From Deltaproteobacteria bacterium (GTDB lineage Bacteria > Desulfobacterota > Desulfobacteria > Desulfobacterales > UBA5852), in assembly GCA_020444045.1 (NCBI GenBank), contig JAHLLS010000006.1:124001-188000 (forward strand): a stretch of DNA of 64,000 bases, in the 5' to 3' direction. Positions 27,997-37,139 of this stretch are shown in pieces. Within the stretch, counting starts at the first letter, position 1; each line of letters opens with the position of its first letter. Under the pieces are notes generated by a model. That model worked only from the letters and a program-made list of their open reading frames with translations, had not been told where the DNA came from and ran no database searches. The position numbers were made by a program, and so were the translations under genes.

Positions 27997-29160
27997 TCAG
28001 CTGCCTGCCATGATCCGATCCCACTTCTCGGTCCATTCCACCTGCGAAGCATTCCAATAAGAAGGCACCGCGAACAGGTAACCGTCCAACTTGCCGGTGG
28101 GGTCGAAAGCCGGCATCTTTTTGATCTTCTCGGACAGCTCGACCTTGGTCGGATCCAGACTGGGGGGATAATTCTGCCCTTCGGCCACGGCAATCGCTGC
28201 GGCGGGCTCCAGCATGAAGTTCAGCAGTTGTTGGGCGACATCCATATCAGTGCCTTTCAGGACGAAAAGATATTCCATCCAGGAGTAGGTGCCCTTGGGG
28301 GAGAGATATCCGATGGGATGGCCTTCCTGCTGCAAGGCCGCCACCCGCCCGGACCAGGCCACTGTGGCGTAGATTTCCTCGTTGGCCAGCAGGCTCATCA
28401 ACTCGGCGCCGGAGGCCCAGTATTTTTTCAGTAGGTCCCGCTGCTCCCGCAGGGCCGTCCAGACGGCATCGAGATCTTGCATGTTGTTGGGTTCTTGGCC
28501 GGTGTAGAGGGCCGCATACCACATGTTGGTGCGGAAATCGCCGCTCCAGCTGCCCAGCTTACCTTTCAGTTCCTTATCCCACAAGAGGGCGACACCCAGC
28601 TTTTGGGCCTTCTCCTTGCTGATGTATTTGGTGTTGTAGGCGATGCCGGTTTGCCCCAAGTCATAGGGAACCGCCGAAAGGGTCCCTTTCGTGATGTCCC
28701 GCAAGGGTTTGATCATGGCCGGCATGACATTTTTCAGATTGGGAATCTTGCCTTCATCCAGAACGGAGGCGAAACCCAACTCGGCATAGCGCGCATAGTC
28801 GTAGACCGCGCTGAGGTGGGCGATGTTGAACTCGCCGCCGGGCGGATAGGAGGCCTTGACCCGGGTCAGATAGGAATTCATGTCACCAAATTCACCGTCA
28901 ATGACCTCGATGCCCGTGGCCGTGGTAAAAGGCTTGAAAGCGTGTTCGCGGAAGGCTTCCGATACCACCCCGCCCCACCCGTCGAAGCGGATGGACTTGG
29001 CCGCCCAGGCTTCCCGGACGGCACCGGCAAAAGGCGATCCCATCAGTCCGATGGACGCGCCGGCCAGTCCAAGGTATTTGATAAAGTGGCGCCGGCTTAT
29101 CTTGCCGTTGCGATACGCCTCGTATACCCGATTCAGTTTGTCTTTTGTTACGTTGGCCAT
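27997..29160 (-). CDS. Polyamine-type ABC substrate-binding protein, cluster 1
   Basis: A 387-residue periplasmic binding protein of the PotD/spermidine-putrescine family. The N-terminus has a twin-arginine-type export signal (SRRHFIKYLGLAGASIG, then a cleavage region near FAGAVREAWA), less usual for this family. Mature-protein landmarks are GWGGVVSEAFREHAFKPF, AVPYDLGQTGIAYN and the late LNFMLEPAAAIAVAE. Ribosome site AAAGGAGCAACCC precedes the ATG. It follows the two permease genes. The ligand may be a polyamine or another small cationic amino acid; sequence alone does not decide. Confidence 0.9.
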   Translation of the reverse strand: MANVTKDKLNRVYEAYRNGKISRRHFIKYLGLAGASIGLMGSPFAGAVREAWAAKSIRFDGWGGVVSEAFREHAFKPFTTATGIEVIDGEFGDMNSYLTRVKASYPPGGEFNIAHLSAVYDYARYAELGFASVLDEGKIPNLKNVMPAMIKPLRDITKGTLSAVPYDLGQTGIAYNTKYISKEKAQKLGVALLWDKELKGKLGSWSGDFRTNMWYAALYTGQEPNNMQDLDAVWTALREQRDLLKKYWASGAELMSLLANEEIYATVAWSGRVAALQQEGHPIGYLSPKGTYSWMEYLFVLKGTDMDVAQQLLNFMLEPAAAIAVAEGQNYPPSLDPTKVELSEKIKKMPAFDPTGKLDGYLFAVPSYWNASQVEWTEKWDRIMAGS

Positions 29161-29191
29161 GGGTTGCTCCTTTCGGCTGTTGATTTAACGG

Positions 29192-29989
29192 TCAGGGTTT
29201 AAACTTGGAAAACTTGCGGGATAAATAGCCGGCCAGCAGGGGCGTGGTCACGGTCAGCACGATCATGACGGCCCCTAGTGCATTGATCTCCGGGCTGATG
29301 GAATTGCGCAGCATGCTGAAGATTTTGACCGGCACGGTCTGGTTCTGGGCAGTGGCCCAGAAGAGGGTCGCGGTGATGTCATCGAAGGAAATGGTGAAAG
29401 AAAAGAGGGCGCCGGCCAGAATCGCCGGCAGCAGCAATGGAAACGTGATCTCCCGGAAAGTCTGAAAGGCATTGGCCCCTAGTGATTTGGCGGCCTCTTC
29501 GTATTCTTTTCGTATGCCCACCAGGCGGGCCTGGACGATCAGCAGCACATAGGGAAGCGTCAGAACCACGTGTCCGATCAGCAGCAGCGCAAAACTCTTG
29601 GGCTGTTGCAGCCAGCGCAGAAACAACAACAGGGCCACCCCCAGGACCACTTCCGGAATCATGATGGGCGAGAGCAGCAGGGTGTTGAGGGTGTTTTTTC
29701 CTGGAAACTCGAAGCGGATAAAGGCCAGGGCCGCCATAATGCCAATGCCTGTAGATATAACGGCGGTCATCGATCCCAGGATGAGGGAATTTTGAAACGC
29801 CTCAATGATGGATTCGTTCTGGGCCAGCTTGATGAACCAGCGGAAGCTGACGCCCTCCATAGGAAAAATGCCGAACTGCTTCGGGTTGAAGGACAACACG
29901 ATGACCACCACGATGGGTGCGAACATGAAGACGTAGACCAGAATCGTATAGAGCCGGATCAGTGACCATCCCAATGAAAATTGTCGCAT
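29192..29989 (-). CDS. Polyamine-type ABC permease, PotC-like, cluster 1
   Basis: A 265-residue inner-membrane permease with about six transmembrane helices and the ATPase-contact motif EEAAKSLGANAFQTFREITFP (the EAA loop, positions about 175-195). PotC-like features include MFAPIVVVIVLSFNPKQ at the N-terminus and FTISFDDITATLF. It starts 3 bases after the first permease gene, so both are translated together as the heterodimeric channel. Confidence 0.93.
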   Translation of the reverse strand: MRQFSLGWSLIRLYTILVYVFMFAPIVVVIVLSFNPKQFGIFPMEGVSFRWFIKLAQNESIIEAFQNSLILGSMTAVISTGIGIMAALAFIRFEFPGKNTLNTLLLSPIMIPEVVLGVALLLFLRWLQQPKSFALLLIGHVVLTLPYVLLIVQARLVGIRKEYEEAAKSLGANAFQTFREITFPLLLPAILAGALFSFTISFDDITATLFWATAQNQTVPVKIFSMLRNSISPEINALGAVMIVLTVTTPLLAGYLSRKFSKFKP

Positions 29990-29992
29990 GGG

Positions 29993-30859
29993 TCAGTTCC
30001 CCTGAAAGCTTTTGAAGATCTGGTTGATGCCCAAATACCGATTGTAGGTCCACACGATCACGAACAGGAGCGATAACAGGATTACGCTGATGGCCGAGCC
30101 GAATGGCCAGTCCAGCGTGCCGATCACCCGTTTGAATATAAGATTGGCGATCATGTCGTTGCCGGGGCCGCCGAGGATCATGGGAGGCAGATAGGTGCCG
30201 GCCGTCAATACGAAAACCAGCAGACAACCGGCACTGACCCCCGGCAGGCTCAAGGGCAGCGTGACTTCACGGAAAGCCTGCCATTCGGTGCAGCCCATGC
30301 AGCGCGCGGCTTCGAGCAGGCTTTTGTCGATACCTTCCAGGCTGACATAGATATTGAGCACCATGAACGGCAGCAGATACATGATCAGCCCCATTAGGAC
30401 CGTGAATTCATTGTAGAGCATGGAAATGGGCGTCTCAATCAGTCCGATTTTCAGCAGGAAGTGATTGATCAGTCCCGTATCGCCCATGATATTGATCCAG
30501 CTCATGGTGCGAATGATAAAGCTGACCCAGAAGGGCAGCATGATGAGCAGCAGAAATACCTGTTTATAGCGGGTTGTGCTTCGGTAGAAAAAGTAGGCGG
30601 GGATATATCCCATGACAACGCAGAGAAAAACGGTCTCAAACGCGATGCGGATCGTACGAATCAGAATCTTGGGGTAAAAGAAATCTTCGAAGAACTTGGC
30701 GTAATTTCCGAACTGAAAGGCCGGGATGTCGGCCCCGCTTGGGGCGCGCAGCCAGAAGCTGTAGACGATGACGAAACACACCGGTATGACCAAGAGAAGA
30801 AAAACAGCGCTCATGGATGGCGCCAGAAGTGCCCATGGTTTCCAACTGTCAGATTTCAT
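29993..30859 (-). CDS. Polyamine-type ABC permease, PotB-like, cluster 1
   Basis: A 288-residue permease, first gene of the transporter operon. It has six predicted helices, the EAA loop (LLEAARCMGCTEWQAFREVT), and PotB-like segments such as PFWVSFIIRTMSWINIMG. The 232 bases upstream, to the IclR-family gene on the same strand, must contain the operon promoter; a GTGCAC hexamer at 31039-31044 repeats the core of the operator proposed near the regulator gene, but that may be chance. Confidence 0.93.
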   Translation of the reverse strand: MKSDSWKPWALLAPSMSAVFLLLVIPVCFVIVYSFWLRAPSGADIPAFQFGNYAKFFEDFFYPKILIRTIRIAFETVFLCVVMGYIPAYFFYRSTTRYKQVFLLLIMLPFWVSFIIRTMSWINIMGDTGLINHFLLKIGLIETPISMLYNEFTVLMGLIMYLLPFMVLNIYVSLEGIDKSLLEAARCMGCTEWQAFREVTLPLSLPGVSAGCLLVFVLTAGTYLPPMILGGPGNDMIANLIFKRVIGTLDWPFGSAISVILLSLLFVIVWTYNRYLGINQIFKSFQGN

Positions 30860-31091
30860 GGATGCCGCCCTAATGGATGAGATTTACGAAGGGGATTCAT
30901 CCAAACCCTTATCGGATAAGCCTTAAAAAATCAAGGCGCCCTATTGGACTCTCGTTTTAAGCGCGTGAAGATATTGTCATTCGATGTCTTCGGTCGCACA
31001 CATAAAAAAGTAGAAATGGAAGATATTGATTGAAACTGGTGCACTGGAAAATATAACACAAGAATACTCCGCAGAAGGCCGCCACCTGATG

Positions 31092-31886
31092 TTATCTCGA
31101 TCTGCGGCCTTCCTCCTCCGGTATAAGTTGCGATAGGGTCCTGGCCGTTTCTCTGATCATGTCGCCATACTTGGCCATGATTTCCGAAGCGTTCTGTTGC
31201 AGGACCGAAAAATCAAAGGAGATCGCCCCCACGCCCTCGCCGCTGACCGGATCGTACAGGGGCGCTCCGATGGCCAGCAGGCCCGGCAGGTACTCTTCCG
31301 TACACATGGAAAACTGGCGCGCCCGGGTCGCCCGTATTTCCTTCAGCAGCCTGTCCTTATCGGTAATGGTCTTTTCCGTGCGCTCAGCGAGCACCATCGG
31401 GGCAATCTTTTCCGCGAGCCGTTCGTCGGATAGGCTCGACAGATAGGCTTTCCCCAGAGCCGTGTTGTGAAGGCAGTTTTTGGAAACATCCGGCAGACGA
31501 TACGTCAATGTCTCCTCCGCCTCCCGATGGTAGATGCGCACGAGGGCATCATCCAACACAAACGCCACATCGATGCTGATATTGTTTTCACGGTGGATCC
31601 GATCCACAATTTCTTTGATCATCTTCAGATGATCGGTGGCCCCCATCAAATTGGTGCAGAGTGCCAGACTTAGGAACGCAGGTCGGATTTCCTTGGTTTT
31701 GGCGTTCTTTTCAAGATACCCCAACTCCACCAGCGTGTTGATGTAACGGTAGGTTGAGGTCATGTTGAGCCCCAGGATTTTTGCGATTTCACTCTGGGTC
31801 AACACAGGGACATCCCTGTTAAAAAGGGTCAGGATATTCAACCCCTTTTCCAAGGATTTTGAAAAATAGTATTTTCCTTTTGACAT
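31092..31886 (-). CDS. IclR-family transcriptional regulator
   Basis: A 264-residue regulator with an N-terminal helix-turn-helix (LTQSEIAKILGLNMTSTYRYINTLVELG) and a C-terminal GAF-like ligand domain (NCLHNTALGKAYLSSLSDE, LLAIGAPLYDPVSGEGVGAISF). I start at the ATG at 31886 because the longer GTG start at 31946 would place a probable operator inside the coding region, and the family normally begins shortly before the HTH. It lies between the transporter operon, same strand, and the divergent double-aminomutase gene, and may control either or both in response to a substrate or product of the pathway. Confidence 0.88.
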   Translation of the reverse strand: MSKGKYYFSKSLEKGLNILTLFNRDVPVLTQSEIAKILGLNMTSTYRYINTLVELGYLEKNAKTKEIRPAFLSLALCTNLMGATDHLKMIKEIVDRIHRENNISIDVAFVLDDALVRIYHREAEETLTYRLPDVSKNCLHNTALGKAYLSSLSDERLAEKIAPMVLAERTEKTITDKDRLLKEIRATRARQFSMCTEEYLPGLLAIGAPLYDPVSGEGVGAISFDFSVLQQNASEIMAKYGDMIRETARTLSQLIPEEEGRRSR

Positions 31887-31907
31887 TCGGTTTTGGGATG
31901 ATTTAAT

Positions 31908-31946
31908 GTGTACTATATTAGAATGTTTATTACTATTATAGTGCAC
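31908..31946. promoter_or_regulatory. Probable operator between iclR-type gene and aminomutase-like gene
   Basis: GTGTACTATA (31908-31917) and TATAGTGCAC (31937-31946) form an inverted repeat matching at nine of ten positions, with 19 AT-rich bases between. It lies in the divergent intergenic region, about 20 bases upstream of the regulator start and 68 bases before the aminomutase-like gene, a natural place for shared control. Confidence 0.55.
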
Positions 31947-32013
31947 ATATGCCAGATCTTAAAATGAATGTCAATTACTAATTTTCATTCATTCACAACA
32001 AGGGAGGGGAACG

Positions 32014-34476
32014 ATGCCGCGAGAAGAGGCTTTCGTCGGAGTTGTTTTCGAGAATTCAGGGGAAGCCAATCAGGTGCCCCTCGCTGATTTAATTGACGCC
32101 CTCACGCGCTTCCTTGACCATTTTGGCACCAAGGCCCTTGTCGGCGAAACGTTTCTTGCAACGATCGGATCCGGCGACGGACACGCCAGACTTGCAAGAC
32201 TGCTCGAGGCCTGCAACTATCGGGACAATCCAAATGGATTTTTCTCTGAGTTGCTCGCACTTCTGGGAAAAGCAGACGGAACCACTGCCATTGCCGTTAA
32301 CGGTATCACCCTGCCCAGCCGACTGCTCGTCGCCATTTTAGAGGTTTTGCTCCCGGGCGATAAATTCGTATCGGTCAAAACCGTCGATCAGCTCGAAAAA
32401 CTGACCAACATCCGCGTGCCGGAAGCCGAACGGGCCGACATGCAGCAGGTCATGGAAACGTATCCAGTCCGTCTGAGCATGCACACCATCCGCCAGATGC
32501 GGGTATCCGGGAACGTGGCCTACCAATACCTGCCCTTTGTTGAAGAGCTGGATTCGGTGGGCCACACCAACACCTGGATCGGCCAGTTTCACCAGGGCCT
32601 CTTGGAGCAGATGTATGCCAACCGGGTGATTTTTCTTCTCAACATGAGCTGCCCCGTGTACTGCCGGTTTTGCTTCCGCAAGCACAAGGAATCGCGTAAC
32701 GAGACCAACCCTACGGTCGCGGACGTGCGAAAAGCCGTCGATCACGTCCGCCGTTCGCCGGCCATCAAGGAGATTGTCATCACCGGCGGCGATCCCTTTA
32801 TGAACCGGGCCAACATGGCCGCCGCCATCGACGGGCTCATGGAAGTCGACCACGTCCAGACCCTGCGCCTGGCCACCCGCTCCATCGCCTACTACCCGCC
32901 GCTGTTTCTGGCGGAGGACGGCGCCTACCTCACCTACCTCAAACGTAAAAACCTGGAACTCCAGGAACGCGGCAAACGAATGGAAGTGGCCACCCACTTC
33001 ATTCATCCCGACGAGATATCACCCCAGAGCCTGTCCATCATCACCGAGTTGGTGCAAAGCGGCATTGCGGTCTATGTCCAAACACCCTTTTTAAACAACT
33101 GCAATGACACCGGCCCAGAGCTTGTGGAACTTTTCAGCCTGCTGCGGGGGGCCGGCGCGGAACTGCATTACATCTATATCCCCTGCAGCCCGATCCACGG
33201 CAACAGTGTGTACTGGTCCCCGATTTCAAAGGGCCTCGCGGTGGGCCATTACCTGCGGGCACATCTTTCCGACCGCGTCATCCCCCGGATCTGCACCGCC
33301 ACGCCCATCGGCAAGATGGATTGGCATACCAGCGGCTGGGCCGTCGAACCCGTGGTTGACAACGACGACTTCATCTGGATCCGCAGCCCGTATACGCCGG
33401 ATTATTTCAAATCCTTTGCCCCGCTGGCCGACAAACTCAGCAACATGCGGGTCAACGCGGAAGGTACCATCGATATCCAGTACATGGCCAAAATCGGTGA
33501 CCCCGCCCTCTTTCTGGGATCGCGGCCACCCAGAACCGAAGGCGACCGGCCGCCCCTGATCGACACCAACGCCGCATTGGTGCCGGATATCCTGGCCGAC
33601 CAGCGGACCCGCATGTCGATCGTTTCGACCGGCGTAACCTCAATCTCACGGCTGCACGAAACCCGTGTCGCGGTCGAAGCGGAAACGCCAACCGGCGACC
33701 TGGCCTACATTCGTGATGACGAACGGATCACCGACGTCGTCATTGCTTCCCAAAAAGACGCCGTCGACGAACTCTTCCACATTACCCGCATTGTCAGGGC
33801 ACTTCAGGACATGCCCCATGTCAATGCCGTCCGGCTGCGTAGCCTCCGTTTCGCCTACCACCCGGAAGCTTTCACGCCCGCGGTTATCGATTGCCTGGGA
33901 AGCTTGAACCGCCTGAGCATTGTCACCCCGCTGCGCCTCGAAATCGAAACGCAGTTCCTGCGCGCCGCGGAAATACAACCGGCGCATGCCCGCATCGTAC
34001 GCCGCCTCAACAACCGCGGCATCACCGTCTACAGCAACACCCCGCTGCTGGGAGGCGTCAATGACACGCCGGACAGCATCAACGCACTGGCCTACGGGTA
34101 CCGGCAGGCCGGCATCGAGTTTCATCACCTCTACCTGGCCGGACAGCCGCTGCAGACATCATGGAATGCGCAACATCCGGTCAACCTCTACGACGTCGTG
34201 GACATCGCCACCCGCGTGCGCCGCGAGGGAAGCGGCCGCGAAATCCCCCGTTACGTCATCGGCACAGACCTGGGGGAAGTTGACTTCGGTTTGACGTCGG
34301 CTGTCACGGGGGAGGGCGAAGACCTTTCGGTAACGCTGGCCCCTTACGACCTCGCATACTACAAGGGCATGAACCCGGCATTCACCTGGCCAGCGAACGT
34401 GACCACCGACGACGATGGGAAACCGGTTGTACCGGTGACGGGCCTTAAAAAATCAACAGCATTTGCGCTTTCTTGA
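32014..34476 (+). CDS. Double-headed KamA-like radical SAM protein with one decayed half
   Basis: An 820-residue protein. Residues about 130-480 resemble lysine 2,3-aminomutase: the radical SAM cluster motif is C213-x3-C217-x2-C220 (SCPVYCRFCFRKHKE), GGDP is at 258-261, and K434 in TPIGKMDW aligns with the PLP-binding lysine of KamA. Residues about 560-790 repeat the same fold: VYSNTPLLGGVNDT matches VYVQTPFLNNCNDT, and PRYVIGTDLGEVDF matches PRICTATPIGKMDW. In this second half the cysteines are absent, GGD has become ASQ, and the lysine position is E755. The N-terminal 130 residues match nothing I know. A strong ribosome site (AGGGAGGGG) precedes the ATG. Reaction and substrate unknown; a beta-amino-acid mutase is the natural guess. 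Confidence 0.85.
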   Translation: MPREEAFVGVVFENSGEANQVPLADLIDALTRFLDHFGTKALVGETFLATIGSGDGHARLARLLEACNYRDNPNGFFSELLALLGKADGTTAIAVNGITLPSRLLVAILEVLLPGDKFVSVKTVDQLEKLTNIRVPEAERADMQQVMETYPVRLSMHTIRQMRVSGNVAYQYLPFVEELDSVGHTNTWIGQFHQGLLEQMYANRVIFLLNMSCPVYCRFCFRKHKESRNETNPTVADVRKAVDHVRRSPAIKEIVITGGDPFMNRANMAAAIDGLMEVDHVQTLRLATRSIAYYPPLFLAEDGAYLTYLKRKNLELQERGKRMEVATHFIHPDEISPQSLSIITELVQSGIAVYVQTPFLNNCNDTGPELVELFSLLRGAGAELHYIYIPCSPIHGNSVYWSPISKGLAVGHYLRAHLSDRVIPRICTATPIGKMDWHTSGWAVEPVVDNDDFIWIRSPYTPDYFKSFAPLADKLSNMRVNAEGTIDIQYMAKIGDPALFLGSRPPRTEGDRPPLIDTNAALVPDILADQRTRMSIVSTGVTSISRLHETRVAVEAETPTGDLAYIRDDERITDVVIASQKDAVDELFHITRIVRALQDMPHVNAVRLRSLRFAYHPEAFTPAVIDCLGSLNRLSIVTPLRLEIETQFLRAAEIQPAHARIVRRLNNRGITVYSNTPLLGGVNDTPDSINALAYGYRQAGIEFHHLYLAGQPLQTSWNAQHPVNLYDVVDIATRVRREGSGREIPRYVIGTDLGEVDFGLTSAVTGEGEDLSVTLAPYDLAYYKGMNPAFTWPANVTTDDDGKPVVPVTGLKKSTAFALS

Positions 34477-34488
34477 AAGAGATATCCC

Positions 34489-35157
34489 ATGTACTATCCG
34501 TTTTTGCTATACAGCGACAGCGTTCGACATTGTCCGGTATTCAACGGTCTGGAGGGCGATCCATACATAGCGGATCTTTCGTTGACAAGTCACTTGCTGG
34601 AAGGCCGCGATGCCCGTGACCAGACGGGCCTGCAGGCCATACTGGAAGCCGAAATGGCCAAAGGGGGCCACCGGTGGGGCGTGGCCCCTTATCTCGAGCG
34701 CCGCGACACTCTCTTGGGCGACTGCCCCCAGATGGTGGCCGAACAGCGGTTTCTCCACCTGGGGCTCGATGTCATCGTACCGTTAGGCACGCCGCTGCAC
34801 ACACCGCTGGACGCCGTTGTGGAAACAACCGGTTATGAAGCCGGTGAGGGCAACTATGGCGGCTTTGTTCTCCTGAAACATGCCAATCCACAGTTCGAAA
34901 CCTTTTACAGTCTCTACGGTCATCTCTGCAAAACGGAACTCCCGGTCGAGGGAAAGACCTTTGCGGCCGGCGACCCATTTGCCGCGATTGGCGACTTCCA
35001 CGAAAACGGCAACTGGTTCTACCATACGCACATCCAGGTCATCACGACCAAAGGCCTAGCGGCGGGTTACGCCGACAAAGGCTACTGTGCGGAAAAAGAC
35101 CTGGCCCAAATGAATGATCTCTGCCCGTCTTCCATTCCCCTTTTCAAGATACGTTGA
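34489..35157 (+). CDS. Cytoplasmic M23-type (LytM-like) domain protein
   Basis: A 222-residue protein with an M23 metallopeptidase-like domain from about residue 85. All expected zinc and catalytic positions are present: H90-x3-D94 in HLGLD, H145 in YGHL, and H179-x-H181 in YHTHIQ. There is no signal peptide or membrane segment, so it should stay in the cytoplasm, unlike cell-wall M23 enzymes. Similar M23 domains are known inside large cytoplasmic proteins fused to class III aminotransferases and APH-type kinases, where they serve amino-acid metabolism. It starts 12 bases after the double-aminomutase gene, so the two surely work together. Its residues 1-85 are unlike anything I recognise. Confidence 0.82.
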   Translation: MYYPFLLYSDSVRHCPVFNGLEGDPYIADLSLTSHLLEGRDARDQTGLQAILEAEMAKGGHRWGVAPYLERRDTLLGDCPQMVAEQRFLHLGLDVIVPLGTPLHTPLDAVVETTGYEAGEGNYGGFVLLKHANPQFETFYSLYGHLCKTELPVEGKTFAAGDPFAAIGDFHENGNWFYHTHIQVITTKGLAAGYADKGYCAEKDLAQMNDLCPSSIPLFKIR

Positions 35158-35315
35158 TCATTGAACAGGAAAAGCGGCGACGTCATACCGGCCACTGCCC
35201 TGAGGTGGTGTTTCACAGTATCCAGAAATTTAGCTGGGATTTTCGAGTGTGATAGGTAATACGGACCAGACGTTTACAGGCGCGTGACATCGGATGGCGC
35301 TTAAAACCAACACCC

Positions 35316-35357
35316 CACCCGGAATTGGCCTGCTGGGCCGCGCGCCAATTCCGGGTG
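35316..35357. terminator. Bidirectional terminator hairpin
   Basis: CACCCGGAATTGG (35316-35328) and CCAATTCCGGGTG (35345-35357) are perfect 13-base arms with a 16-base loop. It sits between the convergent M23-like and acyl-CoA synthetase genes, 18 bases from the end of the latter, and probably ends both transcripts although neither side has a T run. Confidence 0.7.
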
Positions 35358-35375
35358 AAGCCGAATGAAAACCGA

Positions 35376-37139
35376 TTACTTTTTCCGGGCACTCAGTTCC
35401 GGGAACTGATGGTAAAAGTATTCGTTGGGCGAAACAGCGCCATCCCCTTTCTTCTTTTCTTCGGTCTCGCGAAGTTCCACCCGTCGGATTTTGCCACTGA
35501 TGGTTTTGGGCAATTCCTCCACGAACTCAATGATGCGGGGGATCTTAAATTTGGCCAACACATCGATGGTGTGTTGAAACAATTCCAGCGCAAGCGCCTT
35601 GGACGGTGCATACCCTTCCGCCAAAATGACACAGGCCTTTACCAGTTGATAGCGGTTGGGGTCGGGGCTTCCCACGACGGCCGCTTCCATGACGGAAGGA
35701 TGTTCGACCAGCGCACTTTCCACTTCGAACGGACCGACACGATAGTCGGAAGATTTGATGACATCGTCCGACCGGCCGACAAACCACCAGTAGCCATCAT
35801 TGTCAAAAAACGCTTTATCCCCGGTAAAATACATATTGTTGACAAAGGCGCCCCGTGTTTTTTCGGTGTCGTCGATATACTCATGGAAAAGCCCCAGTGC
35901 GCGCCAGTTGCTCAGTCGGACGACGATGTGCCCGGTCACGTCTGGCGCGCTGATCTCGCGGCCTTCGTCATCCGTCAGAATCACATCGTACATGGGGGAG
36001 GGATAACCGAAAGAACCAAACCGCATTTTACCTTCCATCCAGGGCGGATTGCCGATCATGCAGGTCGATTCCGTCTGGCCGTAAAAATCCCTGATCTCGG
36101 TCCCGGTGGCCTTTTTCCACTGTTCGATCACCTCGGGATTCAAGGGTTCCCCGGCGCTCAGGGAATATTTCATGGCACTGAAATCAAACTTGCCCAGATC
36201 AAGTCCTACAAACGCCCGCCAGGCGGTGGGCGGTGCACAAAAGGAATTGACGTTGTATTTGGCAATGGTGGCGATATACTTTTTGACATCCAGTGCGGTA
36301 AAATTGAAACCCGTGGCCGTGGCCCCCAAATTGAAAGGGGCGAAAAAGCTGCTCCAGGCCCACTTGGCCCATCCGGGCGCACTCAGGTTATGGTGAACGT
36401 CTCCTGGCTCGAGCCCCTGCATGACGGCCGTGGACAAATGGCCGACCGGGTAGGATGTGGCACTGTGTCCGACACGTTTGGGGAGACCGGTCGTGCCGGA
36501 TGTGAAAAAGCAAAACAGGACATCGTCCTTGCCCACGTCCGCGGGCGCCGCTTCAGGTGATTCCACCGCAATCTCGCCGTAGGGGACCCAACCGGCTTTC
36601 TGCCCCAAAACAATCTTGGCCTTGGGCAGGCAATCCGCTTTGCGCAGGGCATCGTCCACAAGCTCCGTCAGTCCCTCGAAGGCGACAATCACATCGGGTT
36701 TATACGCTTCGAACCGGAATTGAATTTCTCTTTCCGTCATGGAGGTGGCTGTGGGCACGGATACCAGGCCGCCTTTTATTCCCGCAAACGATGCAAACCA
36801 TGTTTCAGGAACAATCGGGGTGAGCATGTACAAATTGTCCCCTTTGGCAACGCCATTTTTCCTCGCAAAATTGAGAAATTTATTACCGTTGGCCGCCAGC
36901 TCTTTATAGGTGTAACGGCTTTCCTCATCCGTTACCAGATCCGTCCAGATCAATGCGAGTTGATCTCCCCTCTCCTTGACATGCATCCCTTCAAAGATCT
37001 CGGCTGCCCAGTTGAACTTTTCCGGCAGGGTCGTCCGGTTCAGTTTTTCAAAAAAGGTTTTTGCCGCCGATTCCCGTTTCCCCATGTCGGTGATGGTATT
37101 CAGCGCCATTGCTTCTCTGTAAACATTTTCCAACGTCAT
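35376..37139 (-). CDS. Acyl-CoA synthetase, AMP-forming
   Basis: A 587-residue adenylate-forming ligase that activates a carboxylic acid to its CoA thioester. The phosphate loop is TSGTTGLPK, the adenine motif YGQTEST, the hinge region YFTGDKAFFDNDGYWWFVGR, and the catalytic lysine motif PKTISGKIRR near the C-terminus. The pattern is closest to medium-chain or benzoate-type ligases rather than to acetyl-CoA synthetase. A perfect ribosome site (GGAGG, 6 bases from the ATG) fixes the start. It stands alone, convergent with the aminomutase-M23 pair and divergent from the BCCT transporter. Confidence 0.92.
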   Translation of the reverse strand: MTLENVYREAMALNTITDMGKRESAAKTFFEKLNRTTLPEKFNWAAEIFEGMHVKERGDQLALIWTDLVTDEESRYTYKELAANGNKFLNFARKNGVAKGDNLYMLTPIVPETWFASFAGIKGGLVSVPTATSMTEREIQFRFEAYKPDVIVAFEGLTELVDDALRKADCLPKAKIVLGQKAGWVPYGEIAVESPEAAPADVGKDDVLFCFFTSGTTGLPKRVGHSATSYPVGHLSTAVMQGLEPGDVHHNLSAPGWAKWAWSSFFAPFNLGATATGFNFTALDVKKYIATIAKYNVNSFCAPPTAWRAFVGLDLGKFDFSAMKYSLSAGEPLNPEVIEQWKKATGTEIRDFYGQTESTCMIGNPPWMEGKMRFGSFGYPSPMYDVILTDDEGREISAPDVTGHIVVRLSNWRALGLFHEYIDDTEKTRGAFVNNMYFTGDKAFFDNDGYWWFVGRSDDVIKSSDYRVGPFEVESALVEHPSVMEAAVVGSPDPNRYQLVKACVILAEGYAPSKALALELFQHTIDVLAKFKIPRIIEFVEELPKTISGKIRRVELRETEEKKKGDGAVSPNEYFYHQFPELSARKK

